Shown one piece after another: positions 1-8,979 of a stretch of 64,000 nucleotides of DNA. This DNA comes from Deltaproteobacteria bacterium. Its GTDB lineage: Bacteria; Myxococcota; Kuafuiibacteriia; Kuafuiibacteriales; Kuafuiibacteriaceae. The stretch lies in assembly GCA_016703535.1 (NCBI GenBank), contig JADJBV010000002.1, positions 372,001 through 436,000 on the forward strand, given 5' to 3'. Numbering within the stretch: the stretch's first letter is position 1; every line of letters begins with the position of its first letter. The notes beneath the pieces are model-generated. The model saw nothing but the letters and a program-made list of their open reading frames with translations. It made no database searches and was not told the DNA's origin. Made by a program: the position numbers and the translations under genes.

Positions 1-522
1 GGGTTGGCGGACAACGCAGCCTTCATCGTCGCGCCCCGGGAACACTGCCGACACCTGAACCTGAAGGGCCGCGCCTTCCTCCATGAGTATCGACACCAGG
101 AGGACCAAGGTTACGGCGTCCTCGAGTTGATCATGACCGCGCCGATGGTGGTCACCCACTGGATCAACTTCCAGTACTACGCCTCCACCGTGGACAACCG
201 ACGATATGGGAGCGGCAACAAGGTGCTCCACAACGTGGTGGGTGGGCACCTGGGGGTGTTCGAAGGCAACAGCGGCGACCTGCGGATCGGCCTACCGATG
301 CAGTCGCTCCACGATGGTCAACAGTGGGTGCACACCCCGCTGAGGTTGAGTGTGTTCATCGAGGCGCCGCGGGAGGCGATCGACGGGGTCCTCGGCAAAC
401 ACGCCCACGTCCGCGCCCTGGTCGACAACGGCTGGCTTTCGCTCTTGCAGATCGACGAGCGGGAGGGCGTCATCTACGAGCGGCGCGGTGGGCGTTGGTC
501 CCCGGAGCTGAGGCCGTCGTAA
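1..522 (+). CDS. dabA: DabA (DUF2309/UPF0753) inorganic carbon transporter subunit, 3' fragment
   Basis: Open from the left edge of the window, so the 5' part is missing and 173 C-terminal residues remain. The visible part matches the conserved C-terminal half of DabA: a run reading ELIMTAPMVVTHWINFQYY, then STVDN, GSGNK, HNVVG, GNSGDLRIGLP and a PLRLSVFIEAP segment. In the family DabA is a large zinc protein with a beta-carbonic-anhydrase-like core that works with the membrane subunit DabB to accumulate bicarbonate. The zinc ligands lie upstream of the window, so catalytic integrity cannot be judged. No dabB follows downstream on either strand; if present it must lie upstream. The family call is secure, the role is inferred by homology. 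Confidence 0.9.
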   Translation, partial: GLADNAAFIVAPREHCRHLNLKGRAFLHEYRHQEDQGYGVLELIMTAPMVVTHWINFQYYASTVDNRRYGSGNKVLHNVVGGHLGVFEGNSGDLRIGLPMQSLHDGQQWVHTPLRLSVFIEAPREAIDGVLGKHAHVRALVDNGWLSLLQIDEREGVIYERRGGRWSPELRPS

Positions 523-543
523 AGGACCCGACCCGCGTCGGCG

Positions 544-1560
544 TCAACCGAGCGCGGTCAGGGCTGCGCTCAGGCTCTGGACGTCGCGGGCCGGTTGATC
601 CCAGGAGACGACGAAGCGAGCTTCGCCCGAGCCCGCGGCGCCCCAATCGTAGAAGTTGAAGCCCGCGGCCCGCAGCCGATCGGCCTCACCGGGCCTCAAC
701 TTCAAGAAGACCTCGTTCGCCTCGACCGGGTGGAGCAGCCGAGGCCCGGCCGCCGCGCCGATGGTCTGGGCGCCGGCGTTGGCTGAACGTGCGTTGTGGA
801 GCCAAACGTCATCGGTGATCATCGCCAACAGCTGGGCCGCCTGAAAGCGCCCTTTGCTCGGCATCTGGCCGGCCCGCTTGCGGCGGTGGGGCAGCTCGGC
901 GGCGAGGCGGGGATCGAAGAAGACGATGGCTTCGGCGGTCATGCCACCGTTCTTGATCGCCCCAAAACTCAACACGTCGACGCCGGCGCGCCAGGTGAGG
1001 TCACCCGGGTGGCAGCCGAGGTGGGCCACGACGTTGGCGAAGCGGGCCCCGTCCATGTGGACCCGGAGGCCGCGGGCTCGCGCCTCGGCGCAAAGCTGGC
1101 CCAACTCATCGGGGGTGTAAGCGCGGCCATATTCGGTGGCCTGGCTGACCGACAAGGCGCTGGGGCGGACCTGATGCACATCCCCCCGCAGGCCCGAGAG
1201 GCCCGCTGCCAGCGAGGCCGCGCTGAGTTTGGCGCCCTCACCTTCACAGAGGAGGAGCTTGGCGCCGCCCGCGTAGAACTCCGGCGCGCCCGCCTCGTCG
1301 ACCTGGATGTGGGCGTCCTGGTGGCAGACGATCGCCCCGAATGGCGGGGTCAGGCAGGCCAAGCCCAAGGCGTTGGCGGCCGTGCCCGTCGACACCGCCC
1401 ACACTCGGCATTCGGTGCCGAAGAGGGCGCTGAAGGCGCCGTCGAGGCGCTTCGACCACTCGTCGCCGTCGTAGGCCGAGACCGTGGCTTGGTTGGCGGC
1501 CGCGACCGCGGCCATGACCGCCGGGCAAGTGGTGGCGCTGTTGTCGGAGAGGAATCGCAT
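544..1560 (-). CDS. ltaE: Low-specificity L-threonine aldolase family protein
   Basis: 338 residues, fold-type I PLP enzyme. The start is the ATG giving MRFLSDN; the reading frame extends 25 residues upstream but that stretch looks non-coding. The N-terminal MRFLSDNSATTCPAV, the FGTECRVWAVSTGTAAN segment, the HMDGARFANVVA segment (aspartate pairing with the PLP ring nitrogen) and SFGAIKNGG (Schiff-base lysine) are all as in bacterial threonine aldolases of the LtaE/beta-eliminating lyase group. The predicted reaction is L-threonine (or allo-threonine) to glycine plus acetaldehyde. It is convergent with dabA (21-bp gap) and divergent from the VanZ-like gene. Members of this branch could prefer phenylserine-type substrates; sequence alone does not decide. 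Confidence 0.88.
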   Translation of the reverse strand: MRFLSDNSATTCPAVMAAVAAANQATVSAYDGDEWSKRLDGAFSALFGTECRVWAVSTGTAANALGLACLTPPFGAIVCHQDAHIQVDEAGAPEFYAGGAKLLLCEGEGAKLSAASLAAGLSGLRGDVHQVRPSALSVSQATEYGRAYTPDELGQLCAEARARGLRVHMDGARFANVVAHLGCHPGDLTWRAGVDVLSFGAIKNGGMTAEAIVFFDPRLAAELPHRRKRAGQMPSKGRFQAAQLLAMITDDVWLHNARSANAGAQTIGAAAGPRLLHPVEANEVFLKLRPGEADRLRAAGFNFYDWGAAGSGEARFVVSWDQPARDVQSLSAALTALG

Positions 1561-1693
1561 CGGAGGAGGGCCACCTTGTTGCGGGGCCCGGCCTTGGTCA
1601 AGAGTTCCGCCGCCGAGGCCCGCACGTCGGGCCACCTCGGGATCGAGGGTTGGGATCGGCGGAGGTGGTGGTGAGCCCCGGGCCGATCCGCGC

Positions 1694-1709
1694 TAGGCTC
1701 CCGCCGCCC
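1694..1709 (+). promoter_or_regulatory. Putative -10 element and very short leader of the VanZ-like gene
   Basis: TAGGCT at 1694-1699 is followed by a C/G-only decamer and then GTG at 1710. The same layout (TAnnnT, 6-11 nt of C/G-rich sequence, start codon) recurs before several other genes here. No -35 resembling TTGACA is visible at 17 nt. Confidence 0.35.
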
Positions 1710-3065
1710 GTGCGGAAGTTGTTTCATCCAACGACCTGGTTCGTCTTGACCGCCCTGTTCATCGCTTACGCGACGACCATCCCTTGGGACTACACCCGGC
1801 CGCCCAGCTTGGACGGGGTGCACTGGGTCCCCGGCTGGGATTCGACCCGGGACCGGATCTGGTCGATCCCCGACATGGTGCAGAACGTGGTGTTGTTCGC
1901 GCCTTTTGGGCTGTTCGCGCACTTGGGGCTGGGGTTCGTGCGGCGTCGCGGGCCGGTCTTCGGCGCCTTGTTGGCGGGGTTGCTCGGGCTGTTGTTGTCG
2001 ATCTCGGTGGAGCTGCTCCAGACCATGAGCGCCTCCCGGAGCCCGGCGGCCACCGATCTCGCCACCAACTTCACCGGTGCTCTGGGCGGCGGGATCGCCG
2101 CGGCCCTCTGGGAGCGGACCTTGGCGGCCCGCTTTCATCAGCGCCTGACCGCTTTGGTGCGATCGCGGCCGGGGCTCTTGATCTTTGGCCTCTACTTGGC
2201 GGCGATCGTGCTCGGCGGTCTGGCGCCGTTCATCCCCACCTTGGACGTCGGGATGTTGCGGCACCAAGTGCGACTGTTCCTCGACAATCCCTGGGGCAAC
2301 AAGCCCTTCGGCGCGCTCTTGGCGGACGGGCTCTTGTTCGCGGCGTTGACCTTCTTGGCGGCCCGGGAGTTGCCGGGGTTGTTGGGGCGGGACCAGCTCG
2401 GCAAAGCGCCGCGGATCGCCTTGGCCATCACCTTCACCACCTTGGTGGCCTTGGGCCTCGAGGCGGGCCAGCTGGTGATCATCGGCCACAGCCCGGGTTT
2501 GCAGGACACGGTGGTCGGGATCGGCGCGGCGTTTTTGAGCGGGGTTTTGGCCCTAGCGGTGGCGGGGGATCAGCTCCACGGAGCCAAGATGCTCGGCGAG
2601 TTGACCCGGGTGCGGCCGGCCATCGTGTTTGGATTTGCGGTGTTGGCGCCGGCCTTGCGGGCCCTCCAGCCCCTCCAGTTTCGACCTCTTTCGGAGGCAC
2701 TCGAGGCCATCGACGGCTGGCAGTTCGTGCCTTTTTGGGCGCTGTTTCGGAACATCAACCTCTCCACCTTCCGCAACGTCTTCGAGGCCGCGGCCATCTA
2801 TTTACCGCTGGGTTATGCGCTCCACGCCGTGGGCAAGCCGGCCCGCTTCGGCTTCTTGGCCTGCTTGATCTTGGCCGAGATCTTGGAGGTGCTGCAGATC
2901 CCCGTGATCGATCGGGTCTACGACATCACCGAAGGCCTCTACGCTGGTTTGATGGGGCTGTTTGGGGCCTGGGCGCTCACCCGCCTCGAGGAAGAGGCCC
3001 AAGGTCGCTCCCGACTCTCCCTCGATCGGGCCACCACCGCCCCGCCTCCGCCTCGCGCAAGGTAG
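1710..3065 (+). CDS. Polytopic membrane protein with three VanZ-like units
   Basis: About 451 residues, almost entirely hydrophobic segments. VanZ-family proteins carry a membrane-embedded acidic residue followed by Gln in an E-x-x-Q pattern. Here it appears three times, in SVELLQT (near 2010), GLEAGQLV (near 2455) and EILEVLQIP (near 2880), each followed by a glycine-rich helix. This suggests an internal triplication rather than a single VanZ domain. VanZ itself gives low-level teicoplanin resistance by an unknown mechanism; the role here is unknown. Start choice: GTG 1710 follows a -10-like TAGGCT; an alternative GTG at 1671 has a GGAGG six bases upstream and would add 13 residues. The Ser/Pro/Arg-rich tail after the last helix is cytosolic in character. 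Confidence 0.8.
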   Translation: MRKLFHPTTWFVLTALFIAYATTIPWDYTRPPSLDGVHWVPGWDSTRDRIWSIPDMVQNVVLFAPFGLFAHLGLGFVRRRGPVFGALLAGLLGLLLSISVELLQTMSASRSPAATDLATNFTGALGGGIAAALWERTLAARFHQRLTALVRSRPGLLIFGLYLAAIVLGGLAPFIPTLDVGMLRHQVRLFLDNPWGNKPFGALLADGLLFAALTFLAARELPGLLGRDQLGKAPRIALAITFTTLVALGLEAGQLVIIGHSPGLQDTVVGIGAAFLSGVLALAVAGDQLHGAKMLGELTRVRPAIVFGFAVLAPALRALQPLQFRPLSEALEAIDGWQFVPFWALFRNINLSTFRNVFEAAAIYLPLGYALHAVGKPARFGFLACLILAEILEVLQIPVIDRVYDITEGLYAGLMGLFGAWALTRLEEEAQGRSRLSLDRATTAPPPPRAR

Positions 3066-3128
3066 CCTGCATTCTGACGTGCGCTCTCCCCAAGATTCGG
3101 CTAAATTTCGGCCCGGAGCGGCAGGGTC

Positions 3129-4046
3129 GTGCGAATTGCCCACATCTCCGATCTGCACGTGTTGGCCCCGGCGGGCGTAGAGCTGCGGCGGGTCCTCTTT
3201 GACAAGCGGGTCACCGGGTACGCCAACCTCCTCCTGAAGCGCGGACGCGTTTATCGCCGCGACTATCTGTTGTCGGTGATCGAGGCCGTGCGGCAAGCGG
3301 ACCAAGTGGTGGTCACCGGCGACATCACCAACCTCTCGCTGGAGGGTGAATACGAGGCGGCCCGGGCCCTCCTCGATGACTTGGCCCGGTCGGTCGAGGT
3401 GACGGTGGTCCCCGGCAACCACGACATCTACCTGCCGGTGGTGCTGCGTGAACGCCGTTTTCCGCACCACTTCAAGGCGTTTTTCCAAAGTGACCTCCCC
3501 GAGCTCGCCCTCGACCTGGCCGCCGGGAGTTTCCCGTCGGTGAAGTTGCGGGGTCCGGCGGCGATCATCGGCCTCTCCAGTGCGGTGCCGCGTCCGCCCT
3601 TCGTCTCCGCGGGGTTTATTGGTCAGGCCCAACTCGACGCCTTGGCAAGGGTGCTCGAACACCCCGAGGTGAAGCGCCGAACCCCGGTGGTTTTGGTTCA
3701 TCACGATCCCATCGATGATCGCTTTCACCTCGAGCAGCTCCGCAGCGGCCTGGTCGACGCGCCTCGCCTGCGCAACACCCTTTCGCCCCTCACCCGGGGC
3801 CTGGTTTTGTTCGGACACCTGCACCATCGCCGCCACGATCGCTTGACCACCTCGGCAGGGGCCCTCGACGTCGTCTGCGCCACGGCGTCGGCCCTCGATC
3901 ATCCCAGCCCTCAGGTCCGGGCCGGCTACAACCTCTACGAACTCGCCGACGACGGCCGGATCGTCTCGATCGAAACCGTCGTTTGGGATCCAGCCTCCTC
4001 CCAGTTCCACAAGCGCGAGCTCCCGATCACCAGGACCGTGTCGTGA
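3129..4046 (+). CDS. Calcineurin-like metallophosphoesterase
   Basis: 305 residues from a GTG start preceded by a weak GCAGGG. The ordered metal-binding motifs of the family are all present: ISDLH at the N-terminus, VTGDITN near residue 62, GNHD near 97, VHHDP near 180 and GHLHH near 230. It should be a dinuclear-metal phosphoesterase of the Icc/3',5'-cyclic nucleotide or UDP-diacylglucosamine hydrolase-like superfamily; the substrate cannot be told from sequence. No signal peptide, so cytosolic. Its stop codon overlaps the GTG start of the phospholipase D-like gene by 4 nt (GTGA), implying translational coupling, so a phospholipid or stress-related substrate is plausible but unproven. Confidence 0.85.
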   Translation: MRIAHISDLHVLAPAGVELRRVLFDKRVTGYANLLLKRGRVYRRDYLLSVIEAVRQADQVVVTGDITNLSLEGEYEAARALLDDLARSVEVTVVPGNHDIYLPVVLRERRFPHHFKAFFQSDLPELALDLAAGSFPSVKLRGPAAIIGLSSAVPRPPFVSAGFIGQAQLDALARVLEHPEVKRRTPVVLVHHDPIDDRFHLEQLRSGLVDAPRLRNTLSPLTRGLVLFGHLHHRRHDRLTTSAGALDVVCATASALDHPSPQVRAGYNLYELADDGRIVSIETVVWDPASSQFHKRELPITRTVS

Positions 4047-6598
4047 AGTGGAAAAGTGCCCTGTTGTTGGTCGACCTCAAAGTCGACGCCATGCCTTCAG
4101 TGGCCACCTTACTTCGGGTGGCGCCCGGGCTGGAGCGGCTCCTATTGGTGGTCTACTTGCCAGCGCCGACCTTCGCGTGGCTCGCCGGGAGCGCTCCCAC
4201 CGAACCCGACGCCGAGACCATGGCCACGGTGGAGGCGCTGCGTTCTGCCGCGGCTCAACAGCTGCCCAGCGCCCAGGTCGAGGTCCAGCTCGCTCCCGAA
4301 CTTTCGGCGCTGGCCTTGGCGGAGCTGGCGATCACCGTCGACGCCGAACTCCTGGTCGCCGGCTCCCACTCGCGCAAGGCGGCCGCGGTCCTGGCCGAAC
4401 TTGGGCAAAACCTCTCGTTGCCGGTTCTTTTCCCGGAGCCCGAGGAGCGCACCGGCGCGGTTTGCAAGCTAACTTGCGTGGCCCTCTCGGATCGTCAGCG
4501 AGCCTCCATCGGCGTCTTCTTGCGGGACCACGGTGATCCGACGCTCCAGGTGGAGGTGTTCGAACCTCAACCGGCGCCCGATGATCTGGAGGTCTTGTTG
4601 GAGGTCGCGGGCATCGAGGCCGACGTTGAACACGTGCGGGAGCCTTTTTGGCGCTCCTTGGCCCACTCGACGAGCGAAACATCGATCGATCTCTTGGTCT
4701 TGGTCCGAGCTCCGACGGTGCACTTGGTCGCTCAGGTCTGGCCCGCTTCGGTGTTGGTGTTGCCGGAGCTCGGCGCCGCTCCCAGCCCGAACAAGGCGAT
4801 CGACCTGGCGGATTTGGTCGACCTGGGCGGACCCCTGCGGGCGCGGATCGACGCGGTGACGACCATCGGCGAGTTGCCGCCGATCGCCGAAGAGCGCCTG
4901 GGTTTTGTCACCGGGGGCCGGGTGGTGGCCACGGCTTTGACCACTCGGGCCGGCGAACTCGAGCTCCCGGCCGAGATCGGGGCCAGCTCCTTGGGGGTGC
5001 TTCGAGGTGACGGGACCGGGGGCGATCCGTTGGCGGCGATGGAGGCCCGGATCGTGATCTTGCGGCCCAGCGGCCGAACCCTGGTCCTCTTCGACGCAGC
5101 GCTGCCGGAGGAGGCCCTCCCGCCCTTGATCGAGCGGGCCGATCGCAGCGGGCATGAACTCCTCGCCGTGCGGTTGCGCCCCACCCACAGCTGTCGATCG
5201 ATCCGCGAGCGGTTGCGAGGTTTGGCGCTCCCCGGCCGGGTGATCGACGCCCGGGCGGTGCTCGACGAAGGTGAGGCCCTCGATCTATCGAAGAACACCG
5301 ATCCCGTGCGGTTGGCCCGAGTTGCGGATCGGCTGAGGGCGGCGGGGTTTCGGGTCGCTGAGCCAGAGCCCCTCCCACCGGTCGAGCCGATCGGGGGCAA
5401 CCGGATCGAACTCGAGATCGACAACACCCAGGCCCGTCGTTGGCTCCTCGAGGTGATCCACGAGAGCCGTGAGACCTTACATCTGCAGGTCTACATCGCC
5501 CTCGATGATCCAGTGGGGCGCGAGGTGGAGGCCGCCTTGGTCGCGGCGGGGGCCCGAGGGGTCGTGGTCCGGGTTTTGGTCGACTCCCTCCACGCCCTGC
5601 ACGGGTCCTTCGGCGCCAAAAATCCGCTCCTTTCCCGGCTGGCAGAGAGCCCCGGGGTGGAGGTGCGGACCACCCGTCCGATCACCGAGTTGCCGTCCCT
5701 CGAAGATCTGAAGCAGCGGGATCATCGGAAGTTGGTGATCGCCGATGGACGGGTGGCGCTGATCGGCGGACGCAACCTCTCCTACGAATACTACACTGGC
5801 TTTTCGGAGGCGAAGTTGACGCCTCAATCCGAGTGGCGGGAGGTGCCTTGGCTCGACGCCGGCGCCAAGGTGGAGGGCCCCGCGGTCGGCGCCTTGGCCG
5901 CTTCTTTCCTCGGCGCCTGGACCGAGGCCGGTGGGGCGCCCTTCGAGATCTCCACGCCTCCCGTCGTCGGTGACTCGACCGCCCGAGTGTTGATCCACCG
6001 GGGCCTGCAGGAGGCCCGGACCCTCGAAGCCTATCGGGCGCTGATCGACGGCGCCCGCGAACATCTGTACGTGGTCAACGGCTTCCCTCTGGTGTTGGAG
6101 CTGCAGCACGCGCTCCTGGCCGCGATCCAAAGGGGAGTGCAAGTGAAGTTGCTGATCGGTCACGTCAGCCCGACCTACGGAGGCCATCCCTTCGAGGGCA
6201 GCTGGGGACTGGCCCGGGACGTCGCCAACGATCTGGTGCACTCTCGGGCCGACGCCCTGGTCGAGCGCGGGGCCCAGGTCTATCACTTCAAGGTCACCGA
6301 CCAGCCGGGTTGGGATCCGGGGCTCGGACCGGTCCACCCTCACGTCCACGCCAAACTTTGCAGCTTCGACGGCCAGCGGGCCACCGTGGGCAGCGCCAAC
6401 CTCGACGTCACCTCTTCCTATTGGGAGAGTGAGTTGCTCCTGGTCCTGGACGATCCGCGGCTCGCCCTTGGCCTCGAGGCGCAGATCGAAGCCCTCCTGG
6501 CCGGCGCCGATCGGGTCGACCCGAAGGATCCCAAGTGGCAAGAGGGCGCCCGCCGCCGCACCTGGATGCGCCACTGGCCGGGCGTGTTGTCGGTCTGA
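4043..6598 (+). CDS. Fusion: universal stress protein-like N-terminus plus phospholipase D / cardiolipin synthase-like C-terminus
   Basis: About 851 residues from GTG 4043, which overlaps the upstream stop in a GTGA arrangement. The first ~140 residues resemble a UspA fold (SALLLVDLK start and a DAELLVAGSHSRKAA segment close to the Usp signature); a second, weaker Usp-like region may follow to about 320. The C-terminal ~390 residues carry two PLD signatures: DHRKLVIADGRVALIGGRN near residue 560 and HVHAKLCSFD followed by GSANLD near residue 765. Both HxKxxxxD catalytic motifs are intact, so an active phosphatidyltransferase or phospholipase is expected. No hydrophobic N-terminal anchor as in Cls enzymes is seen. 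The Usp-PLD combination is unusual; coupling to the preceding phosphoesterase suggests a shared lipid or stress function (inference). Confidence 0.82.
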   Translation: MKWKSALLLVDLKVDAMPSVATLLRVAPGLERLLLVVYLPAPTFAWLAGSAPTEPDAETMATVEALRSAAAQQLPSAQVEVQLAPELSALALAELAITVDAELLVAGSHSRKAAAVLAELGQNLSLPVLFPEPEERTGAVCKLTCVALSDRQRASIGVFLRDHGDPTLQVEVFEPQPAPDDLEVLLEVAGIEADVEHVREPFWRSLAHSTSETSIDLLVLVRAPTVHLVAQVWPASVLVLPELGAAPSPNKAIDLADLVDLGGPLRARIDAVTTIGELPPIAEERLGFVTGGRVVATALTTRAGELELPAEIGASSLGVLRGDGTGGDPLAAMEARIVILRPSGRTLVLFDAALPEEALPPLIERADRSGHELLAVRLRPTHSCRSIRERLRGLALPGRVIDARAVLDEGEALDLSKNTDPVRLARVADRLRAAGFRVAEPEPLPPVEPIGGNRIELEIDNTQARRWLLEVIHESRETLHLQVYIALDDPVGREVEAALVAAGARGVVVRVLVDSLHALHGSFGAKNPLLSRLAESPGVEVRTTRPITELPSLEDLKQRDHRKLVIADGRVALIGGRNLSYEYYTGFSEAKLTPQSEWREVPWLDAGAKVEGPAVGALAASFLGAWTEAGGAPFEISTPPVVGDSTARVLIHRGLQEARTLEAYRALIDGAREHLYVVNGFPLVLELQHALLAAIQRGVQVKLLIGHVSPTYGGHPFEGSWGLARDVANDLVHSRADALVERGAQVYHFKVTDQPGWDPGLGPVHPHVHAKLCSFDGQRATVGSANLDVTSSYWESELLLVLDDPRLALGLEAQIEALLAGADRVDPKDPKWQEGARRRTWMRHWPGVLSV

Positions 6599-6610
6599 GG
6601 CCGCGACTGT

Positions 6611-7225
6611 TCACGGGCCCGAAGGGCGAGGGCCCAGGCCGATCCCCGCGGCCGCCAGGTCGTGCCACAACTGGGCCGCCGACTCTTCGCGCAAGACAAC
6701 TTGCATTCCGACCTCGGCCGCGGCCTTCAGGTTGACCGGGCGATCGTCCACAAAAACACACTGGCTCGCCGGAACCCCCAGGTTCCGCAACACGTAACGG
6801 TAGGCCTCGGGGTTGGGCTTACGAAGGCCCATCTTGCAGGAGACGAAGTCCCACTCGATCCACCGAGAGAGCTGGAGCTTCTCTTCGATCAGCCGCCACC
6901 ACTCGGGGTAGTTGGACAAGGCGTACATCGGGTGGCCGGCGCTCTTGATCGCGTCCAGCAGCGGCTCGACCCCGGGCAGGAGCTGATACGACTCCCGGAT
7001 CATGGCGGTGAAGGCCTGATGATCGAAGGCCCGGCCGTCCCGGAAAAAGTTCCGGAGGTATTCGGTCTCGCTGATCTTGCCGTGTTCGAAGTCGACCCAC
7101 CCGTGGGGATGTTTGTCGACCAGCAGCTGCTCCAGGCTCATCCCGAAGAAGGCCGGGATGGACTCCAGGAAGGGCTCACTGACCAGGGTGCCCATCACGT
7201 CGAAGAGGACGATCTTGGTGGCCAT
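6611..7225 (-). CDS. HAD-superfamily hydrolase-like protein with altered motif I (DVMGT)
   Basis: 204 residues, cap-containing HAD fold. Motif I reads FDVMGTLV: the nucleophile aspartate is present but the second aspartate (acid/base, normally DxD) is methionine. Motif II is in YALSNYP, the motif III lysine in CKMGLRKPNPEAY, and motif IV in VFVDDRPVNL. Loss of the second Asp is known in dehalogenase-type and some plant/bacterial HAD phosphatases, so activity is possible but not a standard phosphomonoesterase. It is convergent with the PLD gene (12 bp apart) and lies 28 bp downstream of the VWA lipoprotein gene on the same strand, so probably co-transcribed. One copy of the GCAAG-N4-CTTGC dyad lies in it at 6691. 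Confidence 0.8.
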   Translation of the reverse strand: MATKIVLFDVMGTLVSEPFLESIPAFFGMSLEQLLVDKHPHGWVDFEHGKISETEYLRNFFRDGRAFDHQAFTAMIRESYQLLPGVEPLLDAIKSAGHPMYALSNYPEWWRLIEEKLQLSRWIEWDFVSCKMGLRKPNPEAYRYVLRNLGVPASQCVFVDDRPVNLKAAAEVGMQVVLREESAAQLWHDLAAAGIGLGPRPSGP

Positions 7226-7253
7226 CCTCGATCGCTACCACAAACGGCCGCGA

Positions 7254-8828
7254 TCAGTCCCGGGGCCACGGGTTGGCCGGGATCGGTGGGTTTTCGGGGT
7301 CGGTCGCGCCTCGTTCGATCATCACCGCGTCCAAGTCCTGGATCAGCTCCAGATCGTAACGGATGTCCACGTCTCCCACCTCGAGGTTGTAGTCCTCGAC
7401 CGCGGCGGCCAGGCGCCGCAAGGTGATCACCGCCCGATCCCGATCGCCTTGGTGGAACTGGTCACAGGCCGTCTGCAGTCCCAGCAGGATGTTGAGCATC
7501 ACGAAACTTTTGGTCACGATGTCGTTGTCGAAGAAGCCGCCTTCATCGAGGGCCCAGGTGTCGAAGGGGAAAGAGACGGTCAACACCTCCTGGTGGAGAG
7601 CCCGGGTCAGGCCGTCTTGGTAGCTGAGGTGCAAGATGGCGACCTCCGAATAACCTGGCGTTTCGGTCGAACTCCCGCTGGCCGCCAACTCCAGCAACAA
7701 CGCCGAGCCGCCGCCCCGGCGCCCACCGTTGGGCGTGACGTCGTCGTGGGCTTTGCGGCCTGCCAAAAACACGCTGGGCAAGTGCAGGGTGCCGCCGTCT
7801 TCTTCGGGGCGAAAGGTGGAGGCGCCAAAGGCCGAGACAAAGCGGAAGTCGGCGCCCGCGTCGACGGTGAGCTCCAACTCGAAGGCCAAGGGCACGGTGA
7901 AGTAGGCGACCTCTTCGGTGAAGACCTCCTCCACCGCGGCGCCGTTCTCGAGGAAGTAGAAGTTGCCGTCGCCTCGTTCGGCCAAGCCGCGCATCAAGGC
8001 CAGGTTGAAGTCGGCGCCGAGGCCGATGGTGGTCAAGCCGATGCCGTCGGTGTTGAAGGCCGCGGACAGCTCGAGGATCCGTTCGGGGTTGACTTCGCCG
8101 GCGGTGGGTTCGCCGTCGCTCAACAAGATGACCCGGTTTTGCCGGGCCAAGTCGTAGGCGGCCTCGATCTCTTGGTAGCCGAGCTCCAGGCCGCCCCACA
8201 GGTTGGTCGGGCCGTCGGCCACGAGACCGCGCACCAACGCCAGCAGCGCTTCCCGGTTCCCTTCGACGTTGGCCATCGGGAAGATGACTCGGGCCCGGCT
8301 ATCGTAGGTGATCAAGGCGATCTGATCGCCGTCCTTCAGCTCCGGGATCAGCCGAGCCAGGCCGGCCCGCACGAAGGCGATTTTGCCGTCTTGGTTCATG
8401 GAGCCCGACACGTCGATCACCACGGCCAAGGAGAGGGGCGGTCGTTGTTCGGGATCGACCACCACCGGTGAGTTGAGGCCGAGCTGGAGCAGGGTGCATT
8501 CGGCGCCGGTGATCAGGTTGCCCATCGAGCCGACCATCGCTTGCAAGCAGATCCGTTGGCCGCAGCTCGGTTCGGGCAAGGGCGTGTGGTGTTCGGCGAA
8601 GAATCCGGCGGCGTCGACGTCGTCGGCCCGGGGTACGGTGCCCGCCTCGACCAAGGCGCGGAAATATCCGAAGTCTTGAGCCCCGCCGAAGTTGACGTTG
8701 CTGTTGCCGGTAGGGCCCGAGGGGCCCGGCGGTGCACCTTGATTGGGGTCCCGGATCGACAGGGCCGAGTCGGCGCCGCAGCCGAGGCCGGTCGCGAACA
8801 GGAGGAGGAGGGCGGAGGTCCTTCGCAT
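7254..8828 (-). CDS. VWA-domain lipoprotein
   Basis: 524 residues from the ATG giving MRRTSALLLLF; the frame extends upstream through the intergenic region but the signal peptide fixes the start. A hydrophobic segment ends in a cysteine (TGLGC), an imperfect lipobox, so a lipid-anchored exported protein is likely. The von Willebrand A domain has a complete MIDAS start, VVIDVSGSMNQDG near residue 135, and a LLSDGEPTAGE strand near 240. The C-terminal part (EDYNLEVGDVDIRYDLE) resembles the tail of YfbK-like VWA proteins. The expected role is metal-dependent protein binding at the cell envelope; the partner is unknown. A 151-bp divergent region separates it from the HEAT-repeat operon. Confidence 0.82.
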   Translation of the reverse strand: MRRTSALLLLFATGLGCGADSALSIRDPNQGAPPGPSGPTGNSNVNFGGAQDFGYFRALVEAGTVPRADDVDAAGFFAEHHTPLPEPSCGQRICLQAMVGSMGNLITGAECTLLQLGLNSPVVVDPEQRPPLSLAVVIDVSGSMNQDGKIAFVRAGLARLIPELKDGDQIALITYDSRARVIFPMANVEGNREALLALVRGLVADGPTNLWGGLELGYQEIEAAYDLARQNRVILLSDGEPTAGEVNPERILELSAAFNTDGIGLTTIGLGADFNLALMRGLAERGDGNFYFLENGAAVEEVFTEEVAYFTVPLAFELELTVDAGADFRFVSAFGASTFRPEEDGGTLHLPSVFLAGRKAHDDVTPNGGRRGGGSALLLELAASGSSTETPGYSEVAILHLSYQDGLTRALHQEVLTVSFPFDTWALDEGGFFDNDIVTKSFVMLNILLGLQTACDQFHQGDRDRAVITLRRLAAAVEDYNLEVGDVDIRYDLELIQDLDAVMIERGATDPENPPIPANPWPRD

Positions 8829-8967
8829 GCCCGGAGCATTCGCAACCGATGTGCCACGCCCAAAGCCTGTCCGGGTATACCAGTGATTTCGGGCACCTGC
8901 AGGCCACTTCGGCACGTGACGACCGACAAGCGGGTCAGGGTGGGCTGCGAACCGAGTCCGGGTCGGA

Positions 8968-8979
8968 TACCTTCCGCCG
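8968..8979 (+). promoter_or_regulatory. Putative -10 element of the HEAT-lipoprotein operon
   Basis: TACCTT at 8968-8973 followed by CCGCCG and then GTG at 8980. It is the same near-leaderless layout as before other genes here. No convincing -35. Confidence 0.35.

Noticed and set aside
2802..4010. Long antisense open frame opposite the VanZ-like and phosphoesterase genes
   Set aside because: GC-rich shadow frame with Gln/Arg/Gly-rich low-complexity translation; the plus-strand genes have full domain motifs.
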